A stretch of DNA of 64,000 nucleotides from Aquipseudomonas alcaligenes NBRC 14159 (GTDB taxonomy: Bacteria > Pseudomonadota > Gammaproteobacteria > Pseudomonadales > Pseudomonadaceae): positions 1 through 64,000 of the forward strand of contig NZ_BATI01000016.1 in the NCBI RefSeq assembly GCF_000467105.1. Reading direction: 5' to 3'. Position 1 is the first letter of the stretch; every line of letters starts with the position of its first letter. The translations under genes and the position numbers were made by a program. Of the stretch, positions 26,488-37,645 are shown in pieces. Under the pieces are notes generated by a model that was given only the letters and a program-made list of their open reading frames with translations, was not told the DNA's origin and ran no database searches.

Positions 26488-27045
26488 ATGCACAGCAGTT
26501 GGCAGGTACAGCGGGTAGCACGGGTGGTGCGCCAGGGCGGGGTGATCGCCTATCCCACCGAGGCGGTCTGGGGCCTGGGCTGCGATCCCTGGGACGAACT
26601 CGCCGTCGGGCGCCTGCTGGCGCTCAAGGATCGCCCGGTGCACAAGGGCCTGATCCTGGTGGCGGACAGCATCCAGCAGTTCGACTTCCTCCTCGCTGAC
26701 CTGCCCGAGCGCTGGATCGATCGCCTGGCCAGCACCTGGCCGGGGCCCAATACCTGGCTGGTGCCGCATCAGGAGCGCCTGCCCGTGTGGATCACCGGCC
26801 AGCATGACAGCGTCGCTCTGCGCGTCAGCGACCACCCACGGGTGCGCGACCTCTGCGCCCTAACCGGGCCGCTGGTGTCGACCTCGGCCAACCCCGCCGG
26901 GCGTCCCGCGGCGCGCTCGCGCCTGCGCGTCGAGCAGTACTTCCATGGCCAGCTGGACGCGGTGCTCGGCGGCGCCCTCGGTGGACGCAGGAATCCCAGC
27001 CTGATCCGCGACCTGCGTACGGGCGATGTGATCCGCCCGTCATAA
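26488..27045 (+). CDS. tsaC: L-threonylcarbamoyladenylate synthase
   Basis: A 185-residue YrdC/Sua5-fold enzyme that makes threonylcarbamoyl-AMP for tRNA t6A37. Diagnostic parts are [20 protein letters not shown] near residue 18, [15 protein letters not shown] (KR..K type motif), [12 protein letters not shown] and [14 protein letters not shown]. Length is that of the short TsaC form rather than Sua5. It lies 39 bases after dprA on the same strand and converges with qor. Confidence 0.95.
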   Translation: MHSSWQVQRVARVVRQGGVIAYPTEAVWGLGCDPWDELAVGRLLALKDRPVHKGLILVADSIQQFDFLLADLPERWIDRLASTWPGPNTWLVPHQERLPVWITGQHDSVALRVSDHPRVRDLCALTGPLVSTSANPAGRPAARSRLRVEQYFHGQLDAVLGGALGGRRNPSLIRDLRTGDVIRPS

Positions 27046-29061
<2,016 letters not shown>

Positions 29062-29065
29062 GACT

Positions 29066-29155
29066 GCTCCCTCTCCCGCTTGCGGGAGAAGGCGAGGCTG
29101 TATTTCCCTCCCCCCGACCCCTCTCCCATCAATGGGCGAGGGGAGAAGAAGCTCA
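29066..29155. repeat. REP-like palindromic repeats between hemF and aroE
   Basis: Two imperfect palindromes built on CCCTCTCCC/GGGAGAGG-type sequence: one around 29069-29090 (CCCTCTCCCGCTTGCGGGAG) and one around 29116-29145 (CCCCTCTCCC...GGGCGAGGGGAG). The same C/T-rich motif recurs at 33972-34079 and 48302-48345. This is the look of dispersed extragenic palindromes. Confidence 0.6.
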
Positions 29156-29173
29156 ACTTCACAAGGATTTTCC

Positions 29174-29992
29174 ATGGATCGCTACGGCGTATTCGGCAAT
29201 CCCATCGGCCACAGCAAGTCGCCGCTGATTCACCGCCTGTTCGCCGCGCAGACCGGCCAGGACCTGACCTACGAGGCCCTGCTGGCGCCGTTGGAGGACT
29301 TTCCCGGCTATGCCCGCGCCTTCTTCGTCGAGGGCCGTGGCGGCAATGTCACCGTGCCGTTCAAGGAAGAGGCCTATCGCCTGGCCGATGAACTGAGCGA
29401 GCGCGCCCGCCTTGCTGGCGCGGTGAATACCCTGAAGAAACTCGACGACGGCCGCCTGCTCGGTGACAACACCGATGGCGCCGGCCTGGTCCGCGACCTG
29501 ACGGTGAACGCCGGGCTCGACCTGGCGGGCCAGCGCATCCTTCTGCTCGGCGCCGGCGGCGCCGTGCGCGGCGTGCTGGCGCCGCTGCTGGCCGAGCGGC
29601 CGCAGAGCCTGACCATCGCCAACCGCACGGTGGCCAAGGCCGAGCAGCTGGCCCACGAGTTCGCCGACCTCGGCCCGGTGGCTGCGGCCGGCTTCGACTG
29701 GCTCAGCGAGCCGGTCGACCTGATCATCAACGGCACCTCGGCCTCGCTGGCCGGCGAGCTGCCACCGATCGACCCGAGCCTGATCCAGCCCGGCCACACG
29801 GTGTGCTACGACATGATGTACGGCAAGCAGGCGACCGCGTTCAATCGCTGGGCGGCCGAGCATGGTGCGGCGCGCTGCATCGACGGCCTGGGCATGCTGG
29901 TGGAGCAGGCCGCCGAGGCCTTCTGCGTCTGGCGCGGGGTGCGCCCGGACAGCGCGCCGGTGCTGGCCGAGCTGCGTCGCCAGCTGAGCTGA
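29174..29992 (+). CDS. aroE: Shikimate 5-dehydrogenase
   Basis: A 272-residue NADP-dependent enzyme of the shikimate pathway. It starts [20 protein letters not shown] (substrate-binding SKS), continues [13 protein letters not shown] with the catalytic Lys, [12 protein letters not shown], the nucleotide loop [16 protein letters not shown] and, near the end, [13 protein letters not shown]. The ATG at 29174 has AAGGA at good spacing. It ends one base before the transporter gene start, so the two are coupled. Confidence 0.95.
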   Translation: MDRYGVFGNPIGHSKSPLIHRLFAAQTGQDLTYEALLAPLEDFPGYARAFFVEGRGGNVTVPFKEEAYRLADELSERARLAGAVNTLKKLDDGRLLGDNTDGAGLVRDLTVNAGLDLAGQRILLLGAGGAVRGVLAPLLAERPQSLTIANRTVAKAEQLAHEFADLGPVAAAGFDWLSEPVDLIINGTSASLAGELPPIDPSLIQPGHTVCYDMMYGKQATAFNRWAAEHGAARCIDGLGMLVEQAAEAFCVWRGVRPDSAPVLAELRRQLS

Positions 29993-29993
29993 C

Positions 29994-30860
29994 ATGCCCT
30001 ACCTGCTGATCGTCACGGCCCTCTGGGCCTTCTCCTTCAGCCTGATCGGCGAGTACCTGGCCGGCCGCGTCGACAGCGACTTCGCCGTGCTGTTACGGGT
30101 ACTGATCGCCGCCCTGGTGTTCCTTCCCTTCACCCTCTGGCGCGGCCTGCCGCGGCGGATGCTGGCCGGCTTCTGGCTGGCCGGGGCGCTGCAGTTCGGC
30201 ATCACCTACCTGTGCCTGTACCGCAGTTTCCAGGTGCTCACGGTGCCCGAGGTGCTGCTGTTCACCGTGCTCACACCGATCTACGTGACCCTGCTCGACG
30301 ACGCCCTGGCCCGTCGCTTCAGCCCCTGGGCGCTGCTCGCTGCACTGGTGGCGGTGGCTGGCGGAGTGATCATCCGCTTCGATCGCCTGGAAGGCGACTA
30401 CCTGCTCGGCTTCATCCTGCTGCAGATCGCCAACGCTACCTTCGCCGCCGGCCAGGTTCTGTGCCGCCGCCTGCTCCTGCATTACCAGCCGGCGCAGCCG
30501 CTGCACCGCTTCTTCGGCCACTTCTTCCTCGGCGCGCTGGTGCTGGTGCTGCCCTCCTTCCTGCTGTTCGGCGATGCGCAGAAGCTGCCGCAGACGGCCA
30601 TGCAGTGGGGTGTGCTGGCGTGGATGGGGCTGTTCGCCACGGCCCTGGGCCTGTACTGGTGGGTCAAGGGCAGCACGCGGGTGGACGCCGGCACCCTGGC
30701 GATCATGAACGAGCTGCACGTGCCGGCCGGCCTGCTGGTCAACCTGCTGATCTGGAACCGCGACTTCGACCTGCCGCGCCTGGCCGCCGGCGCCGTCGTC
30801 ATCCTCCTGGCCATGGCCCTCCTGCGTATGGGCCGGCCCAGAGCCGGCGCGCTCGCCTGA
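29994..30860 (+). CDS. EamA/DMT-family membrane transporter
   Basis: A 288-residue protein with about ten hydrophobic segments arranged as two EamA repeats (roughly residues 1-130 and 140-280), the drug/metabolite transporter layout. The N-terminus reads [20 protein letters not shown], a typical first helix. Substrate is not predictable. It begins immediately after the aroE stop (TGAC then ATG). Confidence 0.85.
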   Translation: MPYLLIVTALWAFSFSLIGEYLAGRVDSDFAVLLRVLIAALVFLPFTLWRGLPRRMLAGFWLAGALQFGITYLCLYRSFQVLTVPEVLLFTVLTPIYVTLLDDALARRFSPWALLAALVAVAGGVIIRFDRLEGDYLLGFILLQIANATFAAGQVLCRRLLLHYQPAQPLHRFFGHFFLGALVLVLPSFLLFGDAQKLPQTAMQWGVLAWMGLFATALGLYWWVKGSTRVDAGTLAIMNELHVPAGLLVNLLIWNRDFDLPRLAAGAVVILLAMALLRMGRPRAGALA

Positions 30861-30922
30861 GACGCGCCGCACACTTATACTTTTGCCATTCGCCGGCAGG
30901 GACCGCCAGGCTCATTGCAACC

Positions 30923-31834
30923 ATGCGGACCCGATCAGTGAAAAAAGCCCTCTCCTTCGCCGGCCTGCTGCTGGCCTGCCTCATGAGCGTCGCCCAGGCG
31001 GCGCCGCAGACCCAGGAACTCGCCTCCGGCAGCGCCCTGCTGGTCGACCTCAAGACCAACCAGGTGCTCTACTCCAGCAACCCCGACCTGCAGGTGCCGA
31101 TCGCCTCGGTGACCAAGCTGATGACCGCCATGGTGGTGCTGGACGCCAAGCAGCCGCTGGACCAGCAGCTGGACATCGTGATCAGGGACGTGGCGGAGAT
31201 GCGCGGCGTCTACTCGCGCGTACGTATCGGCAGCCAGCTGAGCCGTCGCGACATGCTGCTGCTGACCCTGATGAGCTCGGAGAACCGCGCCGCCGCCAGC
31301 CTGGCTCACCACTACCCGGGCGGCGTGCCGGCCTTCGTCGCGGCGATGAACGCCAAGGCCCAGGCCCTGGGCATGACGCACACTCGCTACCGCGAACCGA
31401 CCGGCCTGTCGGAGAAGAACGTTTCCACCGCCAACGACCTGGTCAAGCTGATCAGGGCGGCTGGCCAGTTCCCGCTGATCGGCCAGTTCAGCAGCACCCG
31501 CGAGCATGTCCAGCAGTTCGCCAAGCCGCGCTACAGCCTGGGTTTCCGCAATACCAACAGCCTGGTGCACAAGGACAACTGGAGCATCCAGCTGACCAAG
31601 ACCGGCTTCACCAATGCCGCCGGCCACTGCCTGGTGATGCGTACCCAGATGGCCGGCAAGCCGGTGGCCTTCGTGGTGCTGGATGCCTTCGGCAAGTACA
31701 CCCACATGGCCGACGCCAACCGCCTCAAGCGCTGGCTGGAGACCGGCCAGGTGACCAAGGTGGCCCCGGCGGCGCTGGCCTACAAGCAGCAGAAACAGGC
31801 CGAGCGCGCACGCAGCATGCAGGCGGCGCAGTAG
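30923..31834 (+). CDS. pbpG: D-alanyl-D-alanine endopeptidase (PBP7/8 type)
   Basis: About 303 residues. A signal peptide (to SVAQA) is followed by a class C low-molecular-weight penicillin-binding protein domain with the three active-site motifs in order: ASVTKLM (SxxK, near residue 65), SSEN (SxN, near 120) and [14 protein letters not shown] (near 228). It cleaves DD-crosslinks in periplasmic peptidoglycan. An alternative GTG start at 30938 would remove five residues and leave the signal peptide intact. A strong terminator follows. Confidence 0.92.
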   Translation: MRTRSVKKALSFAGLLLACLMSVAQAAPQTQELASGSALLVDLKTNQVLYSSNPDLQVPIASVTKLMTAMVVLDAKQPLDQQLDIVIRDVAEMRGVYSRVRIGSQLSRRDMLLLTLMSSENRAAASLAHHYPGGVPAFVAAMNAKAQALGMTHTRYREPTGLSEKNVSTANDLVKLIRAAGQFPLIGQFSSTREHVQQFAKPRYSLGFRNTNSLVHKDNWSIQLTKTGFTNAAGHCLVMRTQMAGKPVAFVVLDAFGKYTHMADANRLKRWLETGQVTKVAPAALAYKQQKQAERARSMQAAQ

Positions 31835-31846
31835 CGGAATAGCCAT

Positions 31847-31877
31847 AAAAAAGCCCAGCTCGATGCTGGGCTTTTTT
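31847..31877. terminator. Bidirectional terminator for pbpG and tRNA-Thr
   Basis: AAAAAAGCCCAGC, loop TCGAT, GCTGGGCTTTTTT: a 13-bp perfect stem including the A/T flanks. It ends pbpG on the plus strand and the tRNA-Thr transcript on the minus strand. Confidence 0.92.
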
Positions 31878-31893
31878 ATGTTCGGGAGGCTTG

Positions 31894-31966
31894 TGCCGGA
31901 GACAGGAGTCGAACCTGCGACCTTCGCATTACGAATGCGCTGCTCTACCAACTGAGCTACACCGGC
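31894..31966 (-). tRNA. tRNA-Thr (anticodon CGT)
   Basis: The minus strand folds into a full cloverleaf: acceptor GCCGGTG with CTCCGGC, D arm with AGCTCAGTTGGTAGAGC, anticodon loop TTCGTAA with anticodon CGT (threonine, ACG codon), and T loop TTCGACT. The acceptor has a U-U mismatch at position 6-67. The discriminator base is A, but the next bases are CAA rather than CCA, so the 3' CCA does not appear to be encoded. Confidence 0.95.
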
Positions 31967-32020
31967 GTGGAGCGCAACTTATCAGCAGAGCGCATGCCGA
32001 TCAATTGGGTCCGATGGCTA

Positions 32021-33370
32021 TCACAGGAACCAGCGATACTCTCGCGCGCTGATGTCGTGCATGAACTGTAGGTGATCCTGGCGCTTGTTCTCGCAGTAGA
32101 CGAAGACGAACTCGCTGCCCAGTTTCTCCTTCACCACCTCATGCGACGCCATGGCCGCCACCGCGGTGAGCATGTCCTTGGGGAAGCCGATGCCGCTGCT
32201 GCGGTCCTCGTTCAGTGAGGGGATCGGTTCGCGGGCCTGCTCCAGGCCGTGCTCCATGCCGCTGAGGATGGCCGCCAGCACCAGGTAGGGGTTGGCGTCG
32301 GCGCCGGCCAGGCGGTGTTCGATGCGCAGGTTCTTGCCGTCCGATTCGGGGATGCGGATGCACGCATCGCGGTCCTCGAAGCCCCAGCTGGCCTTGCTCG
32401 CCGAGTTGACCATGGCGCCGTAGCGGCGGAAGGCGTTGTGGTTGGCGGCGAAGATCGGCATGCAGTGCGGCAGCAGCTCCAGGCAGCCGGCCACGGCGTG
32501 GCGCAGCGGACGCTGCTCATCGAGGTCGAGGAGGTTGCGGCCGCTTTCGTCGTACAGGCTGACGTGCACGTGCATGCCGCTGCCCGGCGCGTCCAGGTAG
32601 GGCTTGCTCATGAAGCTGGCCCGGTACCCATGTTTCATTGCCACGCCGCGGGTGCTGCGGCAGAACAGGGCGGCCTGGTCGGCGGCGTGCAGGCCGTCGT
32701 CGCAGTGGGCGAAGTTGATCTCGAACTGGCCGGGGCCCAGTTCGGCGGTGATCACGTTGGCATCCACGCCCTGCTCCTGGGCCGCCTCGACCATCTCGTG
32801 CAGCACATCCGAGAAGCGCGACAGGCGCTCGATGTGCATGTTCGGCTGGTCGTCCTCGTCATCGGTCAGCGGGTCGCGCGGGAAGCGCGGCAGGCCGCTC
32901 TCGAGCTTCTTGTCGAACAGATAGAACTCCAGTTCGAAGGCCACCACCGGGCGGATGCCCTTGGCCTGCAGGCGTTGCAGTACGCGGGCCAGGACTTCGC
33001 GCGGCTCGAACTCGATGGGCGCCTCGGTGCCGTCGGAGCTGATCAGCATCTGCCCCAGTGGCTGCTTCTCCCAGCGCACCGGTTTCAGGGTGCCGGGGAT
33101 CAGGCGGCGCGGCGCGTCCGGGTCGCCGTCGTTGAAGCAGTAGTCGCCGATCGGGTGCAGGCCGCCTTGGGCGCCGAGCAGCACGCAGTTCTGCGGCACC
33201 TTGAGCGGGCCGCCGGCGGCGACCTTCTCCAGCATGTCGAGGGGGTAGCGCTTGCCGTAGAAGTGCCCGGGGATGTCCAGGCAGATCAGTTCGACGTAGC
33301 GCACGTCGGGGTGGGCGGCGCGGAAGGCACGCACTTCGCTGAGCAGGTCGGGGAATCTTGTTGTTGTCAT
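32021..33370 (-). CDS. Glutamine-synthetase-family gamma-glutamylpolyamine ligase
   Basis: A 449-residue protein of the glutamine synthetase superfamily, closest in look to gamma-glutamylputrescine synthetases (PuuA/SpuI). It carries the ATP/metal motifs: FELEFYLFD near residue 145, ELGPGQFEINFAH near residue 210, GSGMHVHVSL near residue 264, NSASKASWGFEDRDACIRIP and ENKRQDHLQF near the C-terminus. Neighbours (PuuR-like regulator and PuuB-like oxidase) support polyamine or amino-ethanol use. Which amine is joined to glutamate is not decided by sequence. Confidence 0.88.
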   Translation of the reverse strand: MTTTRFPDLLSEVRAFRAAHPDVRYVELICLDIPGHFYGKRYPLDMLEKVAAGGPLKVPQNCVLLGAQGGLHPIGDYCFNDGDPDAPRRLIPGTLKPVRWEKQPLGQMLISSDGTEAPIEFEPREVLARVLQRLQAKGIRPVVAFELEFYLFDKKLESGLPRFPRDPLTDDEDDQPNMHIERLSRFSDVLHEMVEAAQEQGVDANVITAELGPGQFEINFAHCDDGLHAADQAALFCRSTRGVAMKHGYRASFMSKPYLDAPGSGMHVHVSLYDESGRNLLDLDEQRPLRHAVAGCLELLPHCMPIFAANHNAFRRYGAMVNSASKASWGFEDRDACIRIPESDGKNLRIEHRLAGADANPYLVLAAILSGMEHGLEQAREPIPSLNEDRSSGIGFPKDMLTAVAAMASHEVVKEKLGSEFVFVYCENKRQDHLQFMHDISAREYRWFL

Positions 33371-33388
33371 GGCGATATCTGCGGCGGG

Positions 33389-33946
33389 TCAGGTGAAGAC
33401 CCAGAGCACTCTGGTTGGGGAATCGGTGAGGTTGGCGTAGCGGAACTGGGCGTGCGGCGGCAGCTGGAAGCTGTCGCGCGGGCCGAGGGTGACCGGCTCG
33501 GCGTCGTCGCCGTACCAGACGGTCAGCTCGCCTTCGAGGACGAAACCGCCCTGCTCGGAGCTGTCGTCGAGGTGGCCCTCGCCGCTGGTCGCGCCCGGTT
33601 CGAGGAAGCTCTCGAGCATGGCGAAGCCGCCGGACATGCCCGGCGAGGCCAGCACGTCGGTGATGCCGCCGGCGTAGTTGAGCGTGCGGCGCTCGTCCGG
33701 GCGGGTCACCCAGCGCACCGCGCGCGGCTTGCCGGGGTTGTAGAAATAGGTGGTCGGCACGCCCAGCGCCTCGCTGATGGCGGTGAGGTCGGCCACGGTC
33801 GGGCGCGACAGGCCGCGCTCGACCTGGGACAGGAAGCCCACCGAGCGGCCGATGCGCTCGGCCAGTTCGCCCAGGGTGACGTTCTTGTGCTTGCGCAGAT
33901 CGCGCACCAGGATCGCCAGGCCTTCGATTTCGTCTTGCTTGTCCAC
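33389..33946 (-). CDS. XRE-cupin regulator (PuuR-like)
   Basis: A 185-residue regulator with an N-terminal Cro/C1 helix-turn-helix (LAERIGRSVGFLSQVERGLS, residues 28-47) and a C-terminal cupin (about 105-185, with EGHLDDSSEQGGFVLEGELT). The same domain pair and length occur in PuuR, the repressor of putrescine use. I use the GTG at 33946; upstream sequence is a repeat region. It lies 18 bases before the ligase gene and likely controls the ligase and oxidase through the operator at 35376-35425. Confidence 0.85.
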   Translation of the reverse strand: MDKQDEIEGLAILVRDLRKHKNVTLGELAERIGRSVGFLSQVERGLSRPTVADLTAISEALGVPTTYFYNPGKPRAVRWVTRPDERRTLNYAGGITDVLASPGMSGGFAMLESFLEPGATSGEGHLDDSSEQGGFVLEGELTVWYGDDAEPVTLGPRDSFQLPPHAQFRYANLTDSPTRVLWVFT

Positions 33947-33971
33947 GCTGAGGATTACTCCGTTATTTCTG

Positions 33972-34079
33972 CTCCCTCTCCCATGGGGGGAGGGTTGGGG
34001 CGGCCCGCGTAGGGTGAGGGTGTTTCGAGTTGCAGACGGTTCCCTCACCCCTAGCCTCTCTCCCAGGGGGAGAGGGGGA
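33972..34079. repeat. REP-like C/T-rich palindromic repeats
   Basis: Between the regulator and the oxidase lie two facing palindromes: GCTCCCTCTCCCATGGGGGG near 33971-33990 and CTCTCTCCCAGGGGGAGAGG near 34057-34076, with CCCTACGCGGG and GGGTGAGGG/CCCTCACCC elements between. They share sequence with the repeats at 29066 and 48302. Confidence 0.65.
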
Positions 34080-35366
34080 TTAAATGACGTCGCGCAGGCG
34101 GTACCAGGCCTTGCCCACCGCCTCGATGGGCGCGGCCAGCAGGTCGCCGCCGGGGAAGCGCGGGTTGTCCAGGCCCTGGTACAGGCCGAGCAGCTCGTCC
34201 TGGCCGAGGATGGCATCGCTGACCGCGCGGGCGGCGGCCAGGGTCGGCAGGATGCCGTGGCCGGAGAAGCCCTGCAGCCAGTACTTCTGGCCCTGGCGGC
34301 CGACATCCGGGGTGCGGTGCATGGTGCAGTCGATATGGCCGCCCCAGCCGTAGTCGATCTGCACCCCGCGCAGCTGCGGGAACACCCGCTCCAGGTAGGG
34401 CCGGGTGGCCGCCGGCACGTCCTTGGGGATGCCGCCCAGATAGGTGCAGCCGCCGCCGAACAGCAGGCGGTTGTCCGGGGTGACGCGGAAGTAGTCGGGG
34501 ACGAACTGGTTGTCGATGGCGCAGGTGCCGCGTGGGAACAGCGAGCGCGCCAGCTCCGGGTCCAGCGGCGCGGTGGCCACCTGGTAGGAACCGACCGGCA
34601 GCAGGCGCCGCGCCAGGTCGCGGTCGAGGCCGTCGACATAGGCGTTGCAGGCCAGCACCAGGATGTCGCCGCGTACCTCGCCGTGCTCGCTGTGCACGCG
34701 GTAGCCGTCGGCGGTCTGCTGCCATTGCAGCGCCTGGCTCTGCTCGAAGATGCGTCCGCCGGCCGCTTCGATGGCGCCGGCCAGACCCTGGGCCAGCTTC
34801 AGCGGGTTGAGGTGGGCGGCGCCGGCATCGAACAGTGCGGCCAGGTAGCGCGGGCTGGCGATCCACTGCGGCAGCTCTTCTTTGGCGATAAAGCTCAGCT
34901 GCGCATAGCCGTACTTCTGCTCGGCTTCCTCCAGGCTCTCCTGCAGCTGGCGTACGCGGCGCGGCAGCACGGCGGTGTACAGCGCGCCAGTGCGGTAGTC
35001 GATGTCGAAGCCGTGGCGGTCGGGCAGCTCGCGCATTTCCTCGGCGGCCCAGACCATGCTGTCCCACAGGCGCTTGGCGCGTTCCAGGCCCAGGGCCTTC
35101 TCCAGCGGCGGCATGTCGCAGGACCAGCCCGGCAGGGCCTGGCCGCCGTTGCGCCCGGAAGCGGCCCAGGCGATGCGGCTGGCTTCCAGCAGCACCACCC
35201 TCTTGCCGGCCAGGGCTAGGCGCAGGCCGGTGTGCAGGCCGCTGAAGCCGCCGCCGACGATGATCACGTCGCAGTCGAGTGCTTCCTGCAGACGCGGGCG
35301 CAGGGGGATCTGGCCGTAGGTGGCGGCGTAGTAGGTGCCGATGTGCTGGGCGGACTGCTTGAACAT
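34080..35366 (-). CDS. FAD-dependent gamma-glutamylpolyamine oxidase (PuuB-like)
   Basis: A 428-residue DAO-family flavoprotein. The dinucleotide-binding loop is DVIIVGGGFSGLHTGLRLAL near residue 33, followed by ASGRNGGQALPGW, a conserved stretch of PuuB-type oxidases, and near the C-terminus YWLQGFSGHGILPTLAAARA, the second FAD contact. Length matches PuuB. The start at 35366 has GAGGG four bases upstream. It should oxidise the gamma-glutamylated amine made by the neighbouring ligase. A perfect inverted repeat covers its promoter. Confidence 0.88.
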   Translation of the reverse strand: MFKQSAQHIGTYYAATYGQIPLRPRLQEALDCDVIIVGGGFSGLHTGLRLALAGKRVVLLEASRIAWAASGRNGGQALPGWSCDMPPLEKALGLERAKRLWDSMVWAAEEMRELPDRHGFDIDYRTGALYTAVLPRRVRQLQESLEEAEQKYGYAQLSFIAKEELPQWIASPRYLAALFDAGAAHLNPLKLAQGLAGAIEAAGGRIFEQSQALQWQQTADGYRVHSEHGEVRGDILVLACNAYVDGLDRDLARRLLPVGSYQVATAPLDPELARSLFPRGTCAIDNQFVPDYFRVTPDNRLLFGGGCTYLGGIPKDVPAATRPYLERVFPQLRGVQIDYGWGGHIDCTMHRTPDVGRQGQKYWLQGFSGHGILPTLAAARAVSDAILGQDELLGLYQGLDNPRFPGGDLLAAPIEAVGKAWYRLRDVI

Positions 35367-35375
35367 GGGACCCTC

Positions 35376-35425
35376 GTGAAATTTATTGTTCTGTATTTCA
35401 TGAAAAAATACACAATAAATTTCAC
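35376..35425. promoter_or_regulatory. Large inverted-repeat operator before the oxidase gene
   Basis: GTGAAATTTATTGT (35376-35389) and its exact reverse complement ACAATAAATTTCAC (35412-35425) flank a central palindrome TTTCATGAAA (35396-35405), all sharing one dyad axis. TTTCAC/GTGAAA-like elements thus occur at the outer and central positions. It ends 10 bases before the oxidase ATG. It is probably the binding site of the PuuR-like protein or of the adjacent LysR regulator. Confidence 0.75.
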
Positions 35426-35443
35426 AAGGCCAAGACCGGTCGG

Positions 35444-36349
35444 TCAGTATTTCGCCCAGTCGCGGCCGGCCAGGCATTCGCCGAGGTAGTCGAGGAAGCA
35501 GGTAATACGCGCCGCCAGCGCCGTATTGCGGTAGTACACGGCGTTGATCGGCTGGCGCTGATCGACGTGCCAGTCGGCCAGCACCTCCACCAGCGCGCCG
35601 CCGGCGCGGTCCTGCTCGGTCATGAAGTCCGACAGGCTGGCCAGCCCGGCGCCCGCCAGGGCCAGCTGGCGCAGCGTCTCGCCGCTGGAGGCGCGCAGGG
35701 TCGGGGTGATCGGCAGGCCGTCGCCGAGGGTATGGCGCAACGGCCAGGTGTTGAGGTGTTCCAGCTGGGTGAAGCCGAGCAGGTCGTGGCCGCCAAGCTG
35801 CTCCGGCGTATCGGGCGTGCCGCGTGCGGCCAGGTAGGCCGGGCTGGCCAGCACGCGCACAGGGCTGCAGCCCAATGGCCGGGCGTGCAGGCTGGAGTCA
35901 CGCAGCGCGCCGATGCGGATGGCCAGGTCGGTGCGCTGCTCCAGCAGGTCGATGTTCTGCTCGTTGCTGGTCAGCTCCAGCTCGATCTGCGGGTAGCGCT
36001 GGCGGAAGCCGGCCACCAGCGGGATGAGCACGTGCAGCAGGAACGGCGTGGCGGCGTCGACCCGCAGGCGCCCGGCCGGCGCCTGGCGGCGCAGGCTCAT
36101 CTGTTCCTCTGCCTCTTCCACGGCGGCGAGGATGCGCCGTGCCTGGGCGAGAAAGGCCGAACCCTCTTCGGTCAGTTCCAGGCGCCGGGTGGTGCGGCGC
36201 AGCAGGGTGACGCCGAGCTTGTCTTCCAGCCGGCTCAGCGCACGGCTGATGCCCGAGGCGGTCTGCCCCAGCTGCTCGGCGGCGGCGCTGATGGAGCCGA
36301 CGTCCACCACGCGGGTGAAGGCCTGCAGTTCGTCCAGGGTCGTTTTCAT
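35444..36349 (-). CDS. LysR-family transcriptional regulator
   Basis: A 301-residue LysR protein: N-terminal winged HTH (LDELQAFTRVVDVGSISAAA, then SRALSRLEDKLGVTLLRRTT) and a substrate-binding domain from about residue 90 with LDLRVDAATPF-like start and QRTDLAIRIG. The start MKTTLDELQ at 36349 is the standard N-terminus. It lies upstream of the oxidase on the same strand, with the inverted repeat between, so it may regulate the polyamine genes or the divergent M14 peptidase. Confidence 0.88.
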   Translation of the reverse strand: MKTTLDELQAFTRVVDVGSISAAAEQLGQTASGISRALSRLEDKLGVTLLRRTTRRLELTEEGSAFLAQARRILAAVEEAEEQMSLRRQAPAGRLRVDAATPFLLHVLIPLVAGFRQRYPQIELELTSNEQNIDLLEQRTDLAIRIGALRDSSLHARPLGCSPVRVLASPAYLAARGTPDTPEQLGGHDLLGFTQLEHLNTWPLRHTLGDGLPITPTLRASSGETLRQLALAGAGLASLSDFMTEQDRAGGALVEVLADWHVDQRQPINAVYYRNTALAARITCFLDYLGECLAGRDWAKY

Positions 36350-36520
36350 TGTTGCTGCTCGGGCAAGAATCGCGGGGTCATTATCTGAGTCTGGCGCGCC
36401 AGCCGTGGCGCGGCAATCGATGCGTAGCCGAGTTGCGTGGATGCGACATGCGCGCCGGCCGGACATGCGCCGGTGCCTGCCGACGGCTATCCTCGCGGTT
36501 TTCATCGTCAGGGGCAGGCC

Positions 36521-37645
36521 ATGCAGATTCGCAGCGACTTCGACAGCGGCAACATCCAGGTGCTGGACGCCAGCGACCCGAGCCGGGTGCGCCTGGCCAT
36601 CCGCAAGGACTTCGCCAGCGAGCATTTCCAGTGGTTCCACTTCCTCGCCGAGGATCTGATGCCGGGGCAGACGCACCGCTTCAGCCTGGAGAACGCGCCG
36701 CAGTCCAGCTACAAGAACGCCTGGACCGGCTACCAGGCGGTGGCCAGCTATGACGGCGAGGACTGGTTCCGCGTGCCGACCACCTATGACGAGGGCGGGC
36801 TGCATTTCCAGCTGACGGCCGAGCAGCCCAGCGCCCGCTTCGCCTACTTCGAGCCCTACAGTCGGGCGCGCCATGCCCGGCTGCTGGTGCGCGCCCTGGC
36901 GCTGCCCAACGTTGCCCTGGTCGCCTGCGGCAGCAGCCTGCAGGGCCGCGAACTGCCGCTGCTGCAGGTGCGTGGCACGGCCACCGCGCCGCGCAAGATC
37001 TGGCTGATCGCCCAGCAGCACCCCGGCGAGCACATGGCCGAGTGGTTCATGGAGGGCCTGATCGAGCGTCTGGAGCAGCCGGACGCCGAACTACGCGCCC
37101 TGCTGGCCGAGGCTGACCTGTACCTGGTGCCGCACATGAACCCGGACGGTTCCTTCCTCGGCAACCTGCGTACCAACGCCGCCGGCCAGGACCTCAACCG
37201 CGCCTGGCAGGCGCCCTCGGCCGAGCGCAGCCCCGAGGTGCTGTTCGTCCAGCAGCAGATGGCGCGGATCGGCGTGGACGGCTTCCTGGATATCCACGGC
37301 GACGAGGAGATTCCCCACGTGTTCACCGCCGGTTGCGAGGGCAACCCCGGTTTCAGCCCGCGCCTGGATGCGCTGGAGCAGGAGTTCCGTGAACGCCTGG
37401 TGGCCGCCGGCGAGTTCCAGACCGCCCACGGCTACCCGCGCGACGAGCCGGGGCAGGCCAACCTGGCGCTGGCCTGCAACTGGGTTGGGCAGACCTACGA
37501 CTGCCTGGCCTTCACCGTGGAGATGCCGTTCAAGGACCACGACGACAACCCGCAGCCGCGCACCGGCTGGAACGGCGCACGTTCCAAGCGCCTGGCCCAG
37601 GCGGTGCTCAGGGTGCTGGCGGCTCTGGCGCCTCGTCTGCGCTGA
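36521..37645 (+). CDS. M14-family zinc carboxypeptidase (cytosolic carboxypeptidase type)
   Basis: A 374-residue protein. The N-terminal 130 residues form the beta-rich domain typical of cytosolic carboxypeptidases (YDGEDWFRVPTTYD, ARFAYFEPYSR). The peptidase domain has zinc motif HPGEHMAEWFMEGL near residue 167, PHMNPDGSFLGNLRTNAAG near 205, and DIHGDEEIPHVF near 256 (third ligand), ending with FTVEMPFKDH containing the catalytic Glu. There is no signal peptide, so cytoplasmic. Bacterial substrates are unknown. Its 3' end overlaps the convergent cyclase by 38 bases. Confidence 0.88.
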   Translation: MQIRSDFDSGNIQVLDASDPSRVRLAIRKDFASEHFQWFHFLAEDLMPGQTHRFSLENAPQSSYKNAWTGYQAVASYDGEDWFRVPTTYDEGGLHFQLTAEQPSARFAYFEPYSRARHARLLVRALALPNVALVACGSSLQGRELPLLQVRGTATAPRKIWLIAQQHPGEHMAEWFMEGLIERLEQPDAELRALLAEADLYLVPHMNPDGSFLGNLRTNAAGQDLNRAWQAPSAERSPEVLFVQQQMARIGVDGFLDIHGDEEIPHVFTAGCEGNPGFSPRLDALEQEFRERLVAAGEFQTAHGYPRDEPGQANLALACNWVGQTYDCLAFTVEMPFKDHDDNPQPRTGWNGARSKRLAQAVLRVLAALAPRLR

